A stretch of 64,000 nucleotides of DNA from an uncultured Bacteroidales bacterium. GTDB taxonomy: Bacteria > Bacteroidota > Bacteroidia > Bacteroidales > F082. The notes below the pieces were generated by a model. It made no database searches, was not told the origin of the DNA, and worked only from the letters and a program-made list of their open reading frames with translations. The position numbers and the translations under genes are program-made. Below are positions 1 through 8,608 of the stretch, piece by piece. Position 1 is the stretch's first letter. Each line of letters begins with the position of its first letter. The DNA lies in the NCBI GenBank assembly GCA_937896895.1, contig CALBNV010000100.1, positions 1-64,000 of the forward strand, in the 5' to 3' direction.

Positions 1-61
1 GTCAAAATACGTTTTCTAATACTCATGAAGACAATTATAATTTCATTTCCATAAATTAACA

Positions 62-553
62 ATGATAAGAAATAAAGATTCATGCAAAGAAAATTACGAC
101 TATATTGAACATCTTGATGGCGATGAAAACTTCATTCCATTCTTCACTCAAAGAAATATTAGACTTGTATCAAATGAAGAAGATTTAATTTCAATTATAT
201 TTGATATTTCAGGATATTGGGGAGGAGCTCATGGATTCTCATATATTGATACAGTAAATTACTCTCCTGAACTTGGAAGAGAAATTGAAATTGAAGATGA
301 TGTGTTTGTCGGTGCGAATGTTACTTTTACAAATGATTTATACCCACGCTCAAAGAATCTGAATTGGAAGCTGTTGAAGACGCGGATATGTAAAGGAGCA
401 TCAATTGGAGCAGGTTCGACGATTCTTCCAGGGATAGAGATTGGAGAAAATGCGATGATTGGAGCAGGTTCTGTGATTACTAAAAATGTCCCGGCAGGAG
501 AAGTGTGGGTTGGAAATCCGGCAAGATTCATGAAAAGAATTGAAGAATTATGA
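62..553 (+). CDS. Chimeric ORF: DUF3298-like fragment joined to LbH sugar acetyltransferase
   Basis: The C-terminal half (from about residue 80) is a left-handed beta-helix acetyltransferase of the FdtC/QdtC/WbbJ kind, with the EIEDDVFVGANVTFTND stretch, hexapeptide repeats (KGASIGAGSTILPGIEIGE) and the usual VGNPAR ending. In this context it would N-acetylate the amino sugar made by the next gene. The first ~78 residues do not fit that family. They carry a WGGAHGFSYIDTVNYS stretch and a following LGREI that look like the core of a DUF3298 domain from a secreted protein, here without signal peptide or preceding domain. The join falls near bases 285-305, where both families can share an EIED run. 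A stop lies in frame at 38-40, so the ORF cannot extend upstream. It overlaps the next gene by 4 bp (ATGA). It may be a real deletion fusion or an assembly chimera; acetyltransferase activity is doubtful because the N-terminal coils are missing. Confidence 0.7.
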   Translation: MIRNKDSCKENYDYIEHLDGDENFIPFFTQRNIRLVSNEEDLISIIFDISGYWGGAHGFSYIDTVNYSPELGREIEIEDDVFVGANVTFTNDLYPRSKNLNWKLLKTRICKGASIGAGSTILPGIEIGENAMIGAGSVITKNVPAGEVWVGNPARFMKRIEEL

Positions 554-1659
554 TACCGTTTCTTTCATTAAAAGATGTCACCGCGCTTCATGGTGACGAA
601 ATCAATGCAGCTGTCACCCGTGTGGTGAACAGCGGCTGGTACCTCCAAGGCGAGGAAAACAGGAAGTTTGAGAACCATTATGCCGACTATATCGGCACAA
701 AATATTGCATAGGCTGTGCCAATGGTCTGGATGCCTTGATTTGGATATTCAGAGCTTACATCGAATTGGGTGTCATGCAACAGGGTGACGAAGTCATCGT
801 ACCAGCCAATACCTATATCGCCACCATTTTGGCAATTACGGAAAATGGCTTGAAACCCGTGCTGGTGGAACCGAGGCTTGATACGCTTGAGATTGATGAT
901 GAACGTATTGAAGCGGTCATTACTTCAAAGACAAAGGCCATCTGCATTGTCCATCTTTATGGCAGATTGGCTTATACGGAGAAAATCGGGCAGTTGTGCA
1001 AGCAATACGGTCTGAAGCTGATTGAAGACAACGCCCAGGCTCATGGCTGTGTCTATACACCAACGGGACAACGCACGGGCTCTATTGGCGATGTGGCGGG
1101 ACATTCTTTCTATCCAGGTAAAAATCTGGGCGCCTTGGGCGATGGTGGAGCGGTGACGACTGATGATGATGAACTGGCTGAGGCGGTGAGAACACTGGCC
1201 AACTACGGCTCGCAAAGGAAGTATGTGTTCAAATACACTGGCCGCAACAGCCGTTTGGATGAGATTCAGGCTGCTGTCCTGGATGTGAAACTCAAGTATT
1301 TGGAACAGGATAATGCCCATCGCAAACAGGTTGCCAAATATTTTTATGACCATATTTCTCATCCGCTTGTTACGCTTCCGGTTCGTCTTCCTGATGAACA
1401 GAACGTCTATCATCTGTTCCCGATTTTAGTTGGAGAAGGCAGGCGTGATGCCTTGCACGACTATTTGGAACAGCATGGAGTTGGTACTATAATCCATTAT
1501 CCGATGCCGCCGCATAAGCAGGAGTGCTACAAGGAGTGGAACACAATGTCATTTCCTATTACGGAGCAAATTGCAGAACAAGAACTGAGTCTGCCAATAG
1601 GACCTTGTTTGAATGTGAAAGAAATGGAATATATTGTGTCAATTATTAATGAATTCTGA
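550..1659 (+). CDS. DegT/DnrJ/EryC1/StrS-family sugar aminotransferase (FdtB/QdtB-like)
   Basis: PLP-dependent aminotransferase expected to convert a dTDP-3-keto-6-deoxyhexose into a 3-amino-3,6-dideoxy sugar. The length of 369 residues is normal for the family. The PLP lysine is K191 in the stretch GHSFYPGKNLGALGDGGA, and the aspartate of EDNAQAHG upstream fits the pyridine-nitrogen contact. Its start overlaps the stop of the preceding acetyltransferase by 4 bp, which suggests coupled translation and matches the usual FdtA-FdtB-FdtC or QdtA-B-C pathway order; a 3,4-ketoisomerase would be expected further upstream, outside the window. Substrate assignment (Fuc3N or Qui3N) is inference from context; family assignment is secure. 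Confidence 0.9.
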   Translation: MIPFLSLKDVTALHGDEINAAVTRVVNSGWYLQGEENRKFENHYADYIGTKYCIGCANGLDALIWIFRAYIELGVMQQGDEVIVPANTYIATILAITENGLKPVLVEPRLDTLEIDDERIEAVITSKTKAICIVHLYGRLAYTEKIGQLCKQYGLKLIEDNAQAHGCVYTPTGQRTGSIGDVAGHSFYPGKNLGALGDGGAVTTDDDELAEAVRTLANYGSQRKYVFKYTGRNSRLDEIQAAVLDVKLKYLEQDNAHRKQVAKYFYDHISHPLVTLPVRLPDEQNVYHLFPILVGEGRRDALHDYLEQHGVGTIIHYPMPPHKQECYKEWNTMSFPITEQIAEQELSLPIGPCLNVKEMEYIVSIINEF

Positions 1660-1668
1660 AAATTGATA

Positions 1669-2652
1669 ATGTCGTTGAAATTATCCATCATAGTGCCTGT
1701 TTATGGTGTCGAAGTGTATCTGTCAAAATGTATTGACAGCCTTCTGAACCAGGGCTTGCCGTCCGATGACTACGAAATCATTCTGGTGGATGACGGCTCA
1801 CCTGACCGTTGTGGAGACATCTGCGATGAATACGCTTCAAAATATGGCAACATCCGTGTCGTTCATAGGAAAAACGGTGGCTTGAGTGCGGCACGTAACA
1901 GCGGCATAGAAATCGCCCGAGGCAAATACATTCAGTTTGTTGATTCCGATGATTATCTGGAGCCGAATGTGCTTAAGGCTTTGGTCGAGAAGATGGAGGC
2001 GGATAATCTGGATGTTTTGCGTTTCAATTACCAGAATGTAAATGAAAACTATGAGGTTTTCGAGCCAAACAAGGTGTGCAAGCCTTTTGTGGATTATCGT
2101 GATGAAGTTTGTGACGGATTGACGTTTTTGAATGAGCGTTTGGGATTTGCATGTTATGCTGTGCAGTTTATGCTAAAAAGAGATTTTCTAAGTGAAAGGG
2201 AGTTGTTTTTCAAGGAAGGCATTCACTTTGAGGATATGGAATGGACGCCGAGGGTCTTGCTGCAAGCCCGTAGGGTTACTTCGGTCAGTTTGATGGTTTA
2301 TGATTACTATGTTCGTGTAGGCTCAATTACAAAAAGTACAGATAAGACAAAGAAACAGAAATCGTTGCATGATAGGCTGGATTTGCTTGATGCCATGCAA
2401 CAGCAGGAAAAAGAATTGGAAGATAACCGCTGGTTTAAGGGTATGATTGCCCAAACTGTCGTGTCAATTATAGGAACGATAGCCGATGAGTTTTATCCAG
2501 AAAGAAAAACGTATCTCGAAAGTTTGAAAAAGAAACGTTTATTCCCCATATCCTATGCTTATTTGACGAAATATGCGAAGCGGAAAGCCGTGTTGATTAA
2601 TTTTTCACCATCATTTGCCTGTTGGCTGATGCATAGCGTGAAAAGAAAATGA
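1669..2652 (+). CDS. GT2-family glycosyltransferase
   Basis: Inverting family 2 glycosyltransferase with a GT-A fold that adds a sugar to the lipid-linked repeat unit at the inner membrane face. Visible motifs are the N-terminal SIIVPVYGVEVYLSKCIDS, the nucleotide-binding DDGSPDRCG, the sugar-binding LSAARNSGI and the DxD-type DSDDYL. The frame opens with a TTG at 1663, but ATG at 1669 follows directly and is the better start (MSLKLSIIVPVYG). It lies 9 bp after the aminotransferase. The C-terminus is Lys-rich and may contact the membrane. Donor and acceptor sugars cannot be read from sequence. Confidence 0.9.
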   Translation: MSLKLSIIVPVYGVEVYLSKCIDSLLNQGLPSDDYEIILVDDGSPDRCGDICDEYASKYGNIRVVHRKNGGLSAARNSGIEIARGKYIQFVDSDDYLEPNVLKALVEKMEADNLDVLRFNYQNVNENYEVFEPNKVCKPFVDYRDEVCDGLTFLNERLGFACYAVQFMLKRDFLSERELFFKEGIHFEDMEWTPRVLLQARRVTSVSLMVYDYYVRVGSITKSTDKTKKQKSLHDRLDLLDAMQQQEKELEDNRWFKGMIAQTVVSIIGTIADEFYPERKTYLESLKKKRLFPISYAYLTKYAKRKAVLINFSPSFACWLMHSVKRK

Positions 2653-2743
2653 TAAGGTGGCTTGTTGAAGATAAGTTCGAAAACCATATTTTTGCAAATC
2701 TATAGTTATGCTTTCGAATGTGTGAAATTGAAAGATGTAGTTT

Positions 2744-4144
2744 ATGATACCATATTTTCCAAAATCTATTGCCAACAAAGGCTTGACTTTATATGTAGTC
2801 AGCTTATTCATAGTGAGTGTGGCTTTTATGAGCCATGCCATCTCTTTTATGTGGATGCTGATGGGCATTACCGAGGTCGCGCTGTTTTTCTTGTTGTCTA
2901 ACAGACTGACGAAAGAATGGCAGCGGATTTCTGCCAATCATTTTGTGAAGAACCTGTTTTGGGTGGCTTTCGTTTTGCGAGTCGTTTGGGTGTTATTTTC
3001 CTATTTCTTCTATATCAGACAGACAGGACAGCCTTTTGAATTTGGTGCAGCTGATGCTGTTGGCTATCACGAAACGGCTGAATGGCTTCATGACTATGAT
3101 TGGAAATTTATCATGGATTACTGCTTGTGGAACAGGAGTGGTGTGTCAGACTCGGGATATGATTTGTATTTGACAATATTTTATAAGATTTTTGGCGTAA
3201 ATATTATTGGTGTCCGTATCGTTAAGGCATTTTATTCCTCATTAACATGTGTCTTGCTCTATAAGTTGGCTTCTCGTGTCATTGGTGAGCGACCGGGTCG
3301 AATGGCTGGCATTTTTGCCATGCTGATGCCAAACCTGATTATCTATTGTGGTATGCACGTGAAGGAAACGGAAATGCTGTTCCTGACGGTCGCTTTTTTA
3401 GAGCGGGCGGATTATGCTTGTAGAGCTTCGAAAATCACTTTTGGAAATGTTTTGGTTGCCCTGTTGCTGGCAGGTAGTCTTTTTTTCTTCCGCACGGTTT
3501 TGGGAGCGGCTGCGTTTTTCTCTTTTGTCAGCGCATTGGTCTTTAGCCCGATACATGTAATGAAAAAGGGCAGGAAAGCTATGCTGACGTTTTGGGTGAT
3601 TTTGGCTGTTGTTTTGGCTATGGGTGGGACGATTGTGAATGAGGTTGAAGAATATTGGAACAATAGAGGGAGAAACCAAGACTTAAAACGCATGGAACAG
3701 ACTACCAGGGGTAATTTGTGGGCAAAATACGCTACGGGTACTGTGATGGCCCCTATGGTGATGGTTTTGCCTTTCTCAACGATGGTTGACACAAACCAGA
3801 ACAATCAATTGGTTGTTGGCGGTGGCAATTATGTCCGTAATTTTATGGGTATATTTGTGCTGATAACCTTGGTCAGTGCATTGTTCGTGAAAAAGAATTG
3901 GCGCGAATTTGCATTGGTTGGTTCATTTACGGCAGGCTACTTGGGCATCATTTCTCTCAGTGGCTTTGCCAATTCTGAGCGTTTTTTGCTGCCAGGCGTA
4001 ATAGGCCTGATAATCATGTGGGCTTACGGCATATCTGAACTGACACCGAAAAGTTTCAAGTTCGTGAAGTATTGGTATGTTATTGTTGTGCTGATGGAAG
4101 TCGGCTGGGCGTACTTTAAGATTGGCAGTAGAGGAATGTTGTAA
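2744..4144 (+). CDS. Polytopic membrane protein, GT-C (family 39-like) glycosyltransferase or polymerase
   Basis: 466 residues with roughly ten to twelve hydrophobic segments, the first at residues 13-50. A loop after the second or third segment carries an acidic ADAVGYHETAEW stretch, and a KETEML motif sits between later helices; both are placed as in GT-C transferases of the PMT/ArnT type. In a polysaccharide locus such proteins either transfer sugars from polyprenyl-phosphate donors at the periplasmic face or polymerise repeat units (Wzy-like). No Wzx flippase or other Wzy candidate is visible in the window, so the polymerase role cannot be excluded. ATG at 2744 is the first start in this frame, 91 bp after the GT2 gene. 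Confidence 0.6.
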   Translation: MIPYFPKSIANKGLTLYVVSLFIVSVAFMSHAISFMWMLMGITEVALFFLLSNRLTKEWQRISANHFVKNLFWVAFVLRVVWVLFSYFFYIRQTGQPFEFGAADAVGYHETAEWLHDYDWKFIMDYCLWNRSGVSDSGYDLYLTIFYKIFGVNIIGVRIVKAFYSSLTCVLLYKLASRVIGERPGRMAGIFAMLMPNLIIYCGMHVKETEMLFLTVAFLERADYACRASKITFGNVLVALLLAGSLFFFRTVLGAAAFFSFVSALVFSPIHVMKKGRKAMLTFWVILAVVLAMGGTIVNEVEEYWNNRGRNQDLKRMEQTTRGNLWAKYATGTVMAPMVMVLPFSTMVDTNQNNQLVVGGGNYVRNFMGIFVLITLVSALFVKKNWREFALVGSFTAGYLGIISLSGFANSERFLLPGVIGLIIMWAYGISELTPKSFKFVKYWYVIVVLMEVGWAYFKIGSRGML

Positions 4145-4160
4145 TGGTTTCTTTTATCTT

Positions 4161-5252
4161 ATGAAAGTTGCTTTTTTGTTGGGGTCGTTGAATCGTGGAG
4201 GAGCAGAGACTTTAGTGCTCGATACGCTCCGTAAGGCAGAAAACGCTCCTTTTGAAATGATTCTGATTCATAGGAAATCAGGAAGCATGCAAGCTGATTT
4301 TTATGAAACGGGTGTGAAGTGTATTCGGTGCCGTAGTAAAATTTCAAAACCATTCAGATGCATTATAGAACTTCGTAGAATTTTGAAGACTGAATGTGTC
4401 GATGTGATTCATACACAACAGCGTATAGATGCGTTTTTGGCATTTTTCGCTATAATAGGGACAAAAACCAAAATTGTAGATACTTTTCATGGCTTTGACG
4501 CTGGATATGGTTTGGGGAGTCGGTTCATTGTGAAGTTCAGCGGCAGACACTCTGATGCCTTGGTCTTTGTCAGTCAGTATGAGGCGAATCATTATATAAG
4601 TCGGTATGCCATTCCTAAAGAGAAGACACATGTCGTTTATAATGGAATTGATTTCAGTAAGTTCGATAATGTAAACGAGGTGCCGGAATTGCCAAGGCAT
4701 AATCCTGATTCAGTTCGGATGGCGATGGTGGGAAATTTTGTTTCGGAACGTAATCAATTCGATGTATGTGTTTTTTTGAGTTTAATTAAAAAATTGAATT
4801 TTGATTTTTATTTTGTTGGTGGTAGGGTTCCTGGGTGTGCAGACTCTTATGATCGATGTGTTGACTATTGTATAAAACAGGGTATGAATGAAATGGTTCA
4901 TTTTCTTGGAATAAGAAATGACGTTCCTTCCATTCTAAAAGAAATGGATGCATTCATTTATTGCTCTCATAGTGATACGTTTGGTATAGCTGTTGTTGAA
5001 GCAATAGTTTCGGGTATTCCGGTTTTTGTAAATGACCTGCCTGTATTCAAAGAGATTTCACAACATGGCAAATTGGCAGTAGTGTATCAAAGTGGCAATC
5101 TTCAGGATTTATATGATAAGTTCATGGATTTTCTTGGAAATGATATGAAATATAAAAATAATGCAATGGAAAATGCTGTAGAAGTAAAGAATTTGTATGC
5201 TATCGAACAACATATTATTAACCTTTTTGGTTTATACAACACTTTAAATTGA
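4161..5252 (+). CDS. GT4-family glycosyltransferase
   Basis: Retaining GT-B glycosyltransferase. The N-terminal domain starts KVAFLLGSLNRGGAET, the typical acceptor-side GGAE loop. The C-terminal nucleotide-sugar domain shows YCSHSDTFGIAVVEAIVSG, with the E-x7-E type acidic region. The frame stays open back to 4122 and would overlap the previous gene, but ATG at 4161 gives the family-typical start and is chosen. It ends 4 bp before the asparagine-synthetase-like gene. The last third (from about 4740) is visibly more AT-rich than the genes upstream, so the gene probably belongs to a segment acquired with its downstream neighbour. Confidence 0.88.
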   Translation: MKVAFLLGSLNRGGAETLVLDTLRKAENAPFEMILIHRKSGSMQADFYETGVKCIRCRSKISKPFRCIIELRRILKTECVDVIHTQQRIDAFLAFFAIIGTKTKIVDTFHGFDAGYGLGSRFIVKFSGRHSDALVFVSQYEANHYISRYAIPKEKTHVVYNGIDFSKFDNVNEVPELPRHNPDSVRMAMVGNFVSERNQFDVCVFLSLIKKLNFDFYFVGGRVPGCADSYDRCVDYCIKQGMNEMVHFLGIRNDVPSILKEMDAFIYCSHSDTFGIAVVEAIVSGIPVFVNDLPVFKEISQHGKLAVVYQSGNLQDLYDKFMDFLGNDMKYKNNAMENAVEVKNLYAIEQHIINLFGLYNTLN

Positions 5253-5256
5253 AGTT

Positions 5257-7053
5257 ATGAGTGGGATTTACGGAGGAACAAAACGATATGTTCCGGATTT
5301 AATAGAAAGAAAAATGCAGGTTTTTAAGTTCAGGGGTCCTGCTAATACTATTTTGGAAACGTATAATGTTGGAGAAGAAAAGCTTACATTGGGTATTGAT
5401 GTCTCTTATGGCGTTAAATTGAATACTATAAATGTAGAGTCTGATAATGTTTCCGTAGTTATGGATGGTAATCTGTATGGGAAAACAAATCAGAAAAGGA
5501 ACGATATTGAAACACTTGGTAATCTTTATGATCAATATGGTATTGATTGTTTGAAATATATCAATGGCGATTATAGTTTCGTATTATATGATCATGTGAA
5601 AAATATTCTTTTTGGTGCTGTTGATAGGATTGGTATCAAACCATTGTTCTATTTTTATGGTGAGGGTGATTTTGAGTTTTGTTCGAATTTGTTTCCTTTG
5701 TGTATTGGAAATGAATATCAAATTGATTCATATTCAAGACAATGCTATTTCGCAATGCAATATATTCCAGCTCCGTTTTCTATTTTCAAGGAATTAAGGA
5801 AACTGAAGGCAGGCGAGTACTTCCTTTATGATTTGTCAACAAAACAGTTGAAAATCGAAAAATATTGGGATTTGTATGATAATACAAGTGAATTTGTTGC
5901 TCCAAGAAAATATGAAGAGGCGGTTGAGATCGCAGAACAACTAATAAAGGAATCCATTAATCAAAGAATGTCAAACTGTGGAAGAAAAGCTGTCTTGTTG
6001 TCTGGCGGTATAGATTCATCGCTGATTTCGAAATATGTATTTGAAGAAAACAATAGTGTTGAGGCATATTCTGTTTCATTTTCGGAAAAAGGTTTTGACG
6101 AAAGTTATTATGCAGAAAAGGTTGCTCAATGTATAGGCGTCAAACATCATAAGATACTATTCTCATCAGCTGATGCAATTAAAATAATTGATGGACTTCA
6201 GAAATATTATGATGAACCGATGGGAGATGCTTCGGTCATTCCTTCCTCGTTTATATGCCAAATAGTTTCCAAAGAAAATGATGTCGTGTTAGGTGGAGAT
6301 GGGGGCGATGAAGTGTTTTTCGGGTATCCTCGATATCTGAGGTACAACAGGAGAGCCTGGATTTATTCATTGCCGATGCAGCTACGTAAGTCTTTAGCAT
6401 TTTTTATGAAGATTGGAGGATTTGAAAGAGAGGAAATTTCGTTGAAAATGAAAGATGTTCAAGAATTGTATTTGAATCGTCGTTCAGTTTATCCTGCTGA
6501 AAAATTCAATGCTCTTCATATACAGCGCACAATTGAGCAAATTGAATATTTATATGGGAATCCTGATGTTCGCCGGGCATTTAATGATTTTGATATTAAA
6601 AGTATAATGTGTTATGCGTTAAATGTTAAAATGGACAGAGCAGCGGCAAGGGTTGCATTGGATGATAGATTTCCGTTCTTAGATTATCGTTTGCTGGAAT
6701 ATTCTCGATTGATTCCTTTGGATTATTTATATGATAAGGATTACGGACAAAAGCGTATTTTGAGAGAGTTGCTATATCGTGATTTGCCACGAGAACTTTT
6801 TGAACGGAAAAAACGAGGTTTTGGTGTGCCAACAGGTGGATGGTTTAGAAATGAATTAAAAGATTATTTGGTTGACGTTGTAAGTAGAGAGGCAGAGAGT
6901 ATTATTCCAGAATATGATATGGATGGACTTCTTCAAATGAGAGATGATCATATTTCTGGCAAGGCAGATTATTCTGCATTGCTTTGGCTGGTGGTTAATT
7001 ATATTGAATGGAGCAAAATCTACAAAGAAACCGTTATGTTTCCTGTTGTGTAA
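5257..7053 (+). CDS. Asparagine synthetase B-like amidotransferase with Ser2 in place of Cys2
   Basis: Two-domain AsnB homologue of 598 residues. The N-terminal Ntn glutaminase domain spans about residues 1-200, but starts MSGIYGG: the catalytic Cys2 of the family is Ser here. The C-terminal synthetase domain has the PP-loop LSGGIDSS at residues 249-255 and GGDGGDEVFFGY near 346, so ATP-dependent acyl-adenylate formation looks intact. In polysaccharide loci such proteins (WbpS-type) amidate uronic acids to uronamides, and that role fits here. Without Cys2 it would need free ammonia or a partner glutaminase, or Ser2 may have replaced it. The start ATG lies 4 bp after the GT4 gene. Codon use is AT-rich. 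Confidence 0.85.
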   Translation: MSGIYGGTKRYVPDLIERKMQVFKFRGPANTILETYNVGEEKLTLGIDVSYGVKLNTINVESDNVSVVMDGNLYGKTNQKRNDIETLGNLYDQYGIDCLKYINGDYSFVLYDHVKNILFGAVDRIGIKPLFYFYGEGDFEFCSNLFPLCIGNEYQIDSYSRQCYFAMQYIPAPFSIFKELRKLKAGEYFLYDLSTKQLKIEKYWDLYDNTSEFVAPRKYEEAVEIAEQLIKESINQRMSNCGRKAVLLSGGIDSSLISKYVFEENNSVEAYSVSFSEKGFDESYYAEKVAQCIGVKHHKILFSSADAIKIIDGLQKYYDEPMGDASVIPSSFICQIVSKENDVVLGGDGGDEVFFGYPRYLRYNRRAWIYSLPMQLRKSLAFFMKIGGFEREEISLKMKDVQELYLNRRSVYPAEKFNALHIQRTIEQIEYLYGNPDVRRAFNDFDIKSIMCYALNVKMDRAAARVALDDRFPFLDYRLLEYSRLIPLDYLYDKDYGQKRILRELLYRDLPRELFERKKRGFGVPTGGWFRNELKDYLVDVVSREAESIIPEYDMDGLLQMRDDHISGKADYSALLWLVVNYIEWSKIYKETVMFPVV

Positions 7054-7152
7054 ATATAGAAACTTCTGAAGACTGTTTTTCGGATGAACGATGTTTTGGA
7101 GTTTCGTGTCAATCATTTCGATAACATTTTTGTAGTTTTTGATTTTTCTAAA

Positions 7153-8097
7153 ATGAAAGTCATATTTGTAGCAAGCGGCAACAAGGCAGTGGGAAGCGTC
7201 AGCGCTTTCGTGCAGTCGCAGTTCGATTCCTTGAAAGAAGAAGGACTTGAAATGGTACTGTTCCCAGTGGTTGGGCATGGCGCCAAGTCGTATCTGAAAT
7301 CGGCATGGAAACTGAGAAAACTCGTCAAAAAAGAACAGCCTGATATAGTTCATGCCCATTATTCCATTTGTGGTTACGTGGCGACGATGGCAACGTTATT
7401 CTTGAAGCCTAAAGCCGTGGTCTCCATTTTGGGCAGTTTCCCGAGAAAAACGAGAAAGCTGCGTATCGTGAAGTTCTTTGTCAATCATTTGTGGGATAAG
7501 ACCATCGTGAAATCACAACGCACCGCCAACCAAATGGGAATGGCTTTGCCGGTTATTCCTAATGGCGTGAATCTGGAACAGTTCACTTTGATTGACCAAA
7601 AGGAAGCGAGAAAAATGGTTGGCTTTGAAGCGGATAAGAAATATGTCGTATGGTGCTCAAATCCCGAAAGGTCGGAAAAGCGTTTTCCTTTGGCAAAACA
7701 ATCGGTGGATTTGCTGGACAATGAAAGGGTTGAATTGGTTCCTGTTTTTAACAGGACGCATGATGAGGTGGTGAAATACATGTGTGCTGCCGATGTGCAA
7801 CTGATGACTTCGGTAATGGAAGGGTCGCCAAACGTCATCAAGGAGGCTATGGCCTGCAACTGTCCTATCGTTACGACCGATGTGGGTGATGTGCGCTGGG
7901 TAACTGATGGCGTGGAAGGAACATTCGTTGCCGATGATGACAAGCCCGAAACGATTGCCCGATTGATAAAGCAGGCTTTGGATTTTAATGCACGGACAAA
8001 AGGCCGTGAGAGAATAATCCAAGAGGGATTGACAACGGAATTAATTGCTGAAAAAATAATCACTATATATAAGGATGTCGTAATATGTCAAAACTAA
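7153..8097 (+). CDS. GT4-family glycosyltransferase
   Basis: GT-B glycosyltransferase of about 314 residues. It starts KVIFVASGNKAVGSVSAF, has HAHYSICGYVA in the N-terminal domain, and carries the C-terminal donor-site stretch SVMEGSPNVIKEAMACNCPIV. The ORF is open from 7084, but the first 23 residues look unlike any family start and ATG at 7153 precedes the conserved beta strand. Its end overlaps the start of the PaaK remnant by 13 bp, showing that an intact PaaK-like gene once followed in the same operon. Base composition returns to higher GC than the preceding gene. Confidence 0.88.
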   Translation: MKVIFVASGNKAVGSVSAFVQSQFDSLKEEGLEMVLFPVVGHGAKSYLKSAWKLRKLVKKEQPDIVHAHYSICGYVATMATLFLKPKAVVSILGSFPRKTRKLRIVKFFVNHLWDKTIVKSQRTANQMGMALPVIPNGVNLEQFTLIDQKEARKMVGFEADKKYVVWCSNPERSEKRFPLAKQSVDLLDNERVELVPVFNRTHDEVVKYMCAADVQLMTSVMEGSPNVIKEAMACNCPIVTTDVGDVRWVTDGVEGTFVADDDKPETIARLIKQALDFNARTKGRERIIQEGLTTELIAEKIITIYKDVVICQN

Positions 8098-8275
8098 AAG
8101 AATCTTTTATTTTGAATGTAGCTTTCCCGTTGGCTGATAAGTTGATGGGAACATGTGCCATGAAATGGTATCGTCAGATTTGCAAGATGAACACATGGGG
8201 CAGAGATGAAATTACCAATTGGCAAAACGAGCAGCTTCAGGCTTTTGTGAAACATGCGGGCATTGTCCCAAATGA
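8085..8275 (+). pseudogene. PaaK/CapK-like ligase, N-terminal remnant
   Basis: About 60 codons that align with the start of the intact PaaK-like protein at 9679: both share a PL(S/A)D-like segment, a TW-x-R-(E/D) segment and a QN-x-x-L region. The similarity stops at FVKHA, near base 8260, just before the family's VPFY motif. The reading frame then runs a few codons into unrelated sequence and stops at 8325-8327. More than 85 percent of the enzyme (the AMP-binding and C-terminal domains) is gone, so it cannot be functional. The start overlaps the preceding GT4 gene by 13 bp. Confidence 0.75.
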
Positions 8276-8608
8276 AGAATATATGATTATTTGGACAAGG
8301 CTGATGTCATGCTTTCTTCGCCTTTGATTGACAATATGCCGGTGTCGTTGCTGGAGGGCATGAATGCCGGTCTTTTGGTTATCTCAAGCAATGTGGGTGG
8401 TGTACCTTATATGATTGAGGATGGAGTGAACGGACTGCTGTTTGAAAGCGACAATCATCGGATGTTGGCGGAGAAGATGACAGAAGCCGTCGAGAATGGT
8501 GAGAAATCGAAGGAGATGATAACGGAAGCAAAGAGCTGTGTGAGCGATTATACTTGGGGGAAAGTAAAAAGTAAATTATTTGATGTTTATGAATTATTTG
8601 TATCCTGA
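8276..8608 (+). pseudogene. GT4 glycosyltransferase, C-terminal remnant
   Basis: Reading in a different frame from the PaaK remnant, this stretch encodes the donor-binding end of a GT4 enzyme: IYDYLDKADVMLSS, then MPVSLLEGMNAGLLVISSNVGG and the GVNGLLFE signature. A stop at 8273-8275 closes the frame, and the only starts are TTG at 8291 or internal codons, so the N-terminal domain is absent. Together with the PaaK remnant it marks a deletion that joined two genes out of frame. The 3' end overlaps the start of the GT61 gene by about 26 bp. Either translation as a ~105-residue fragment or silence is possible. Confidence 0.75.
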
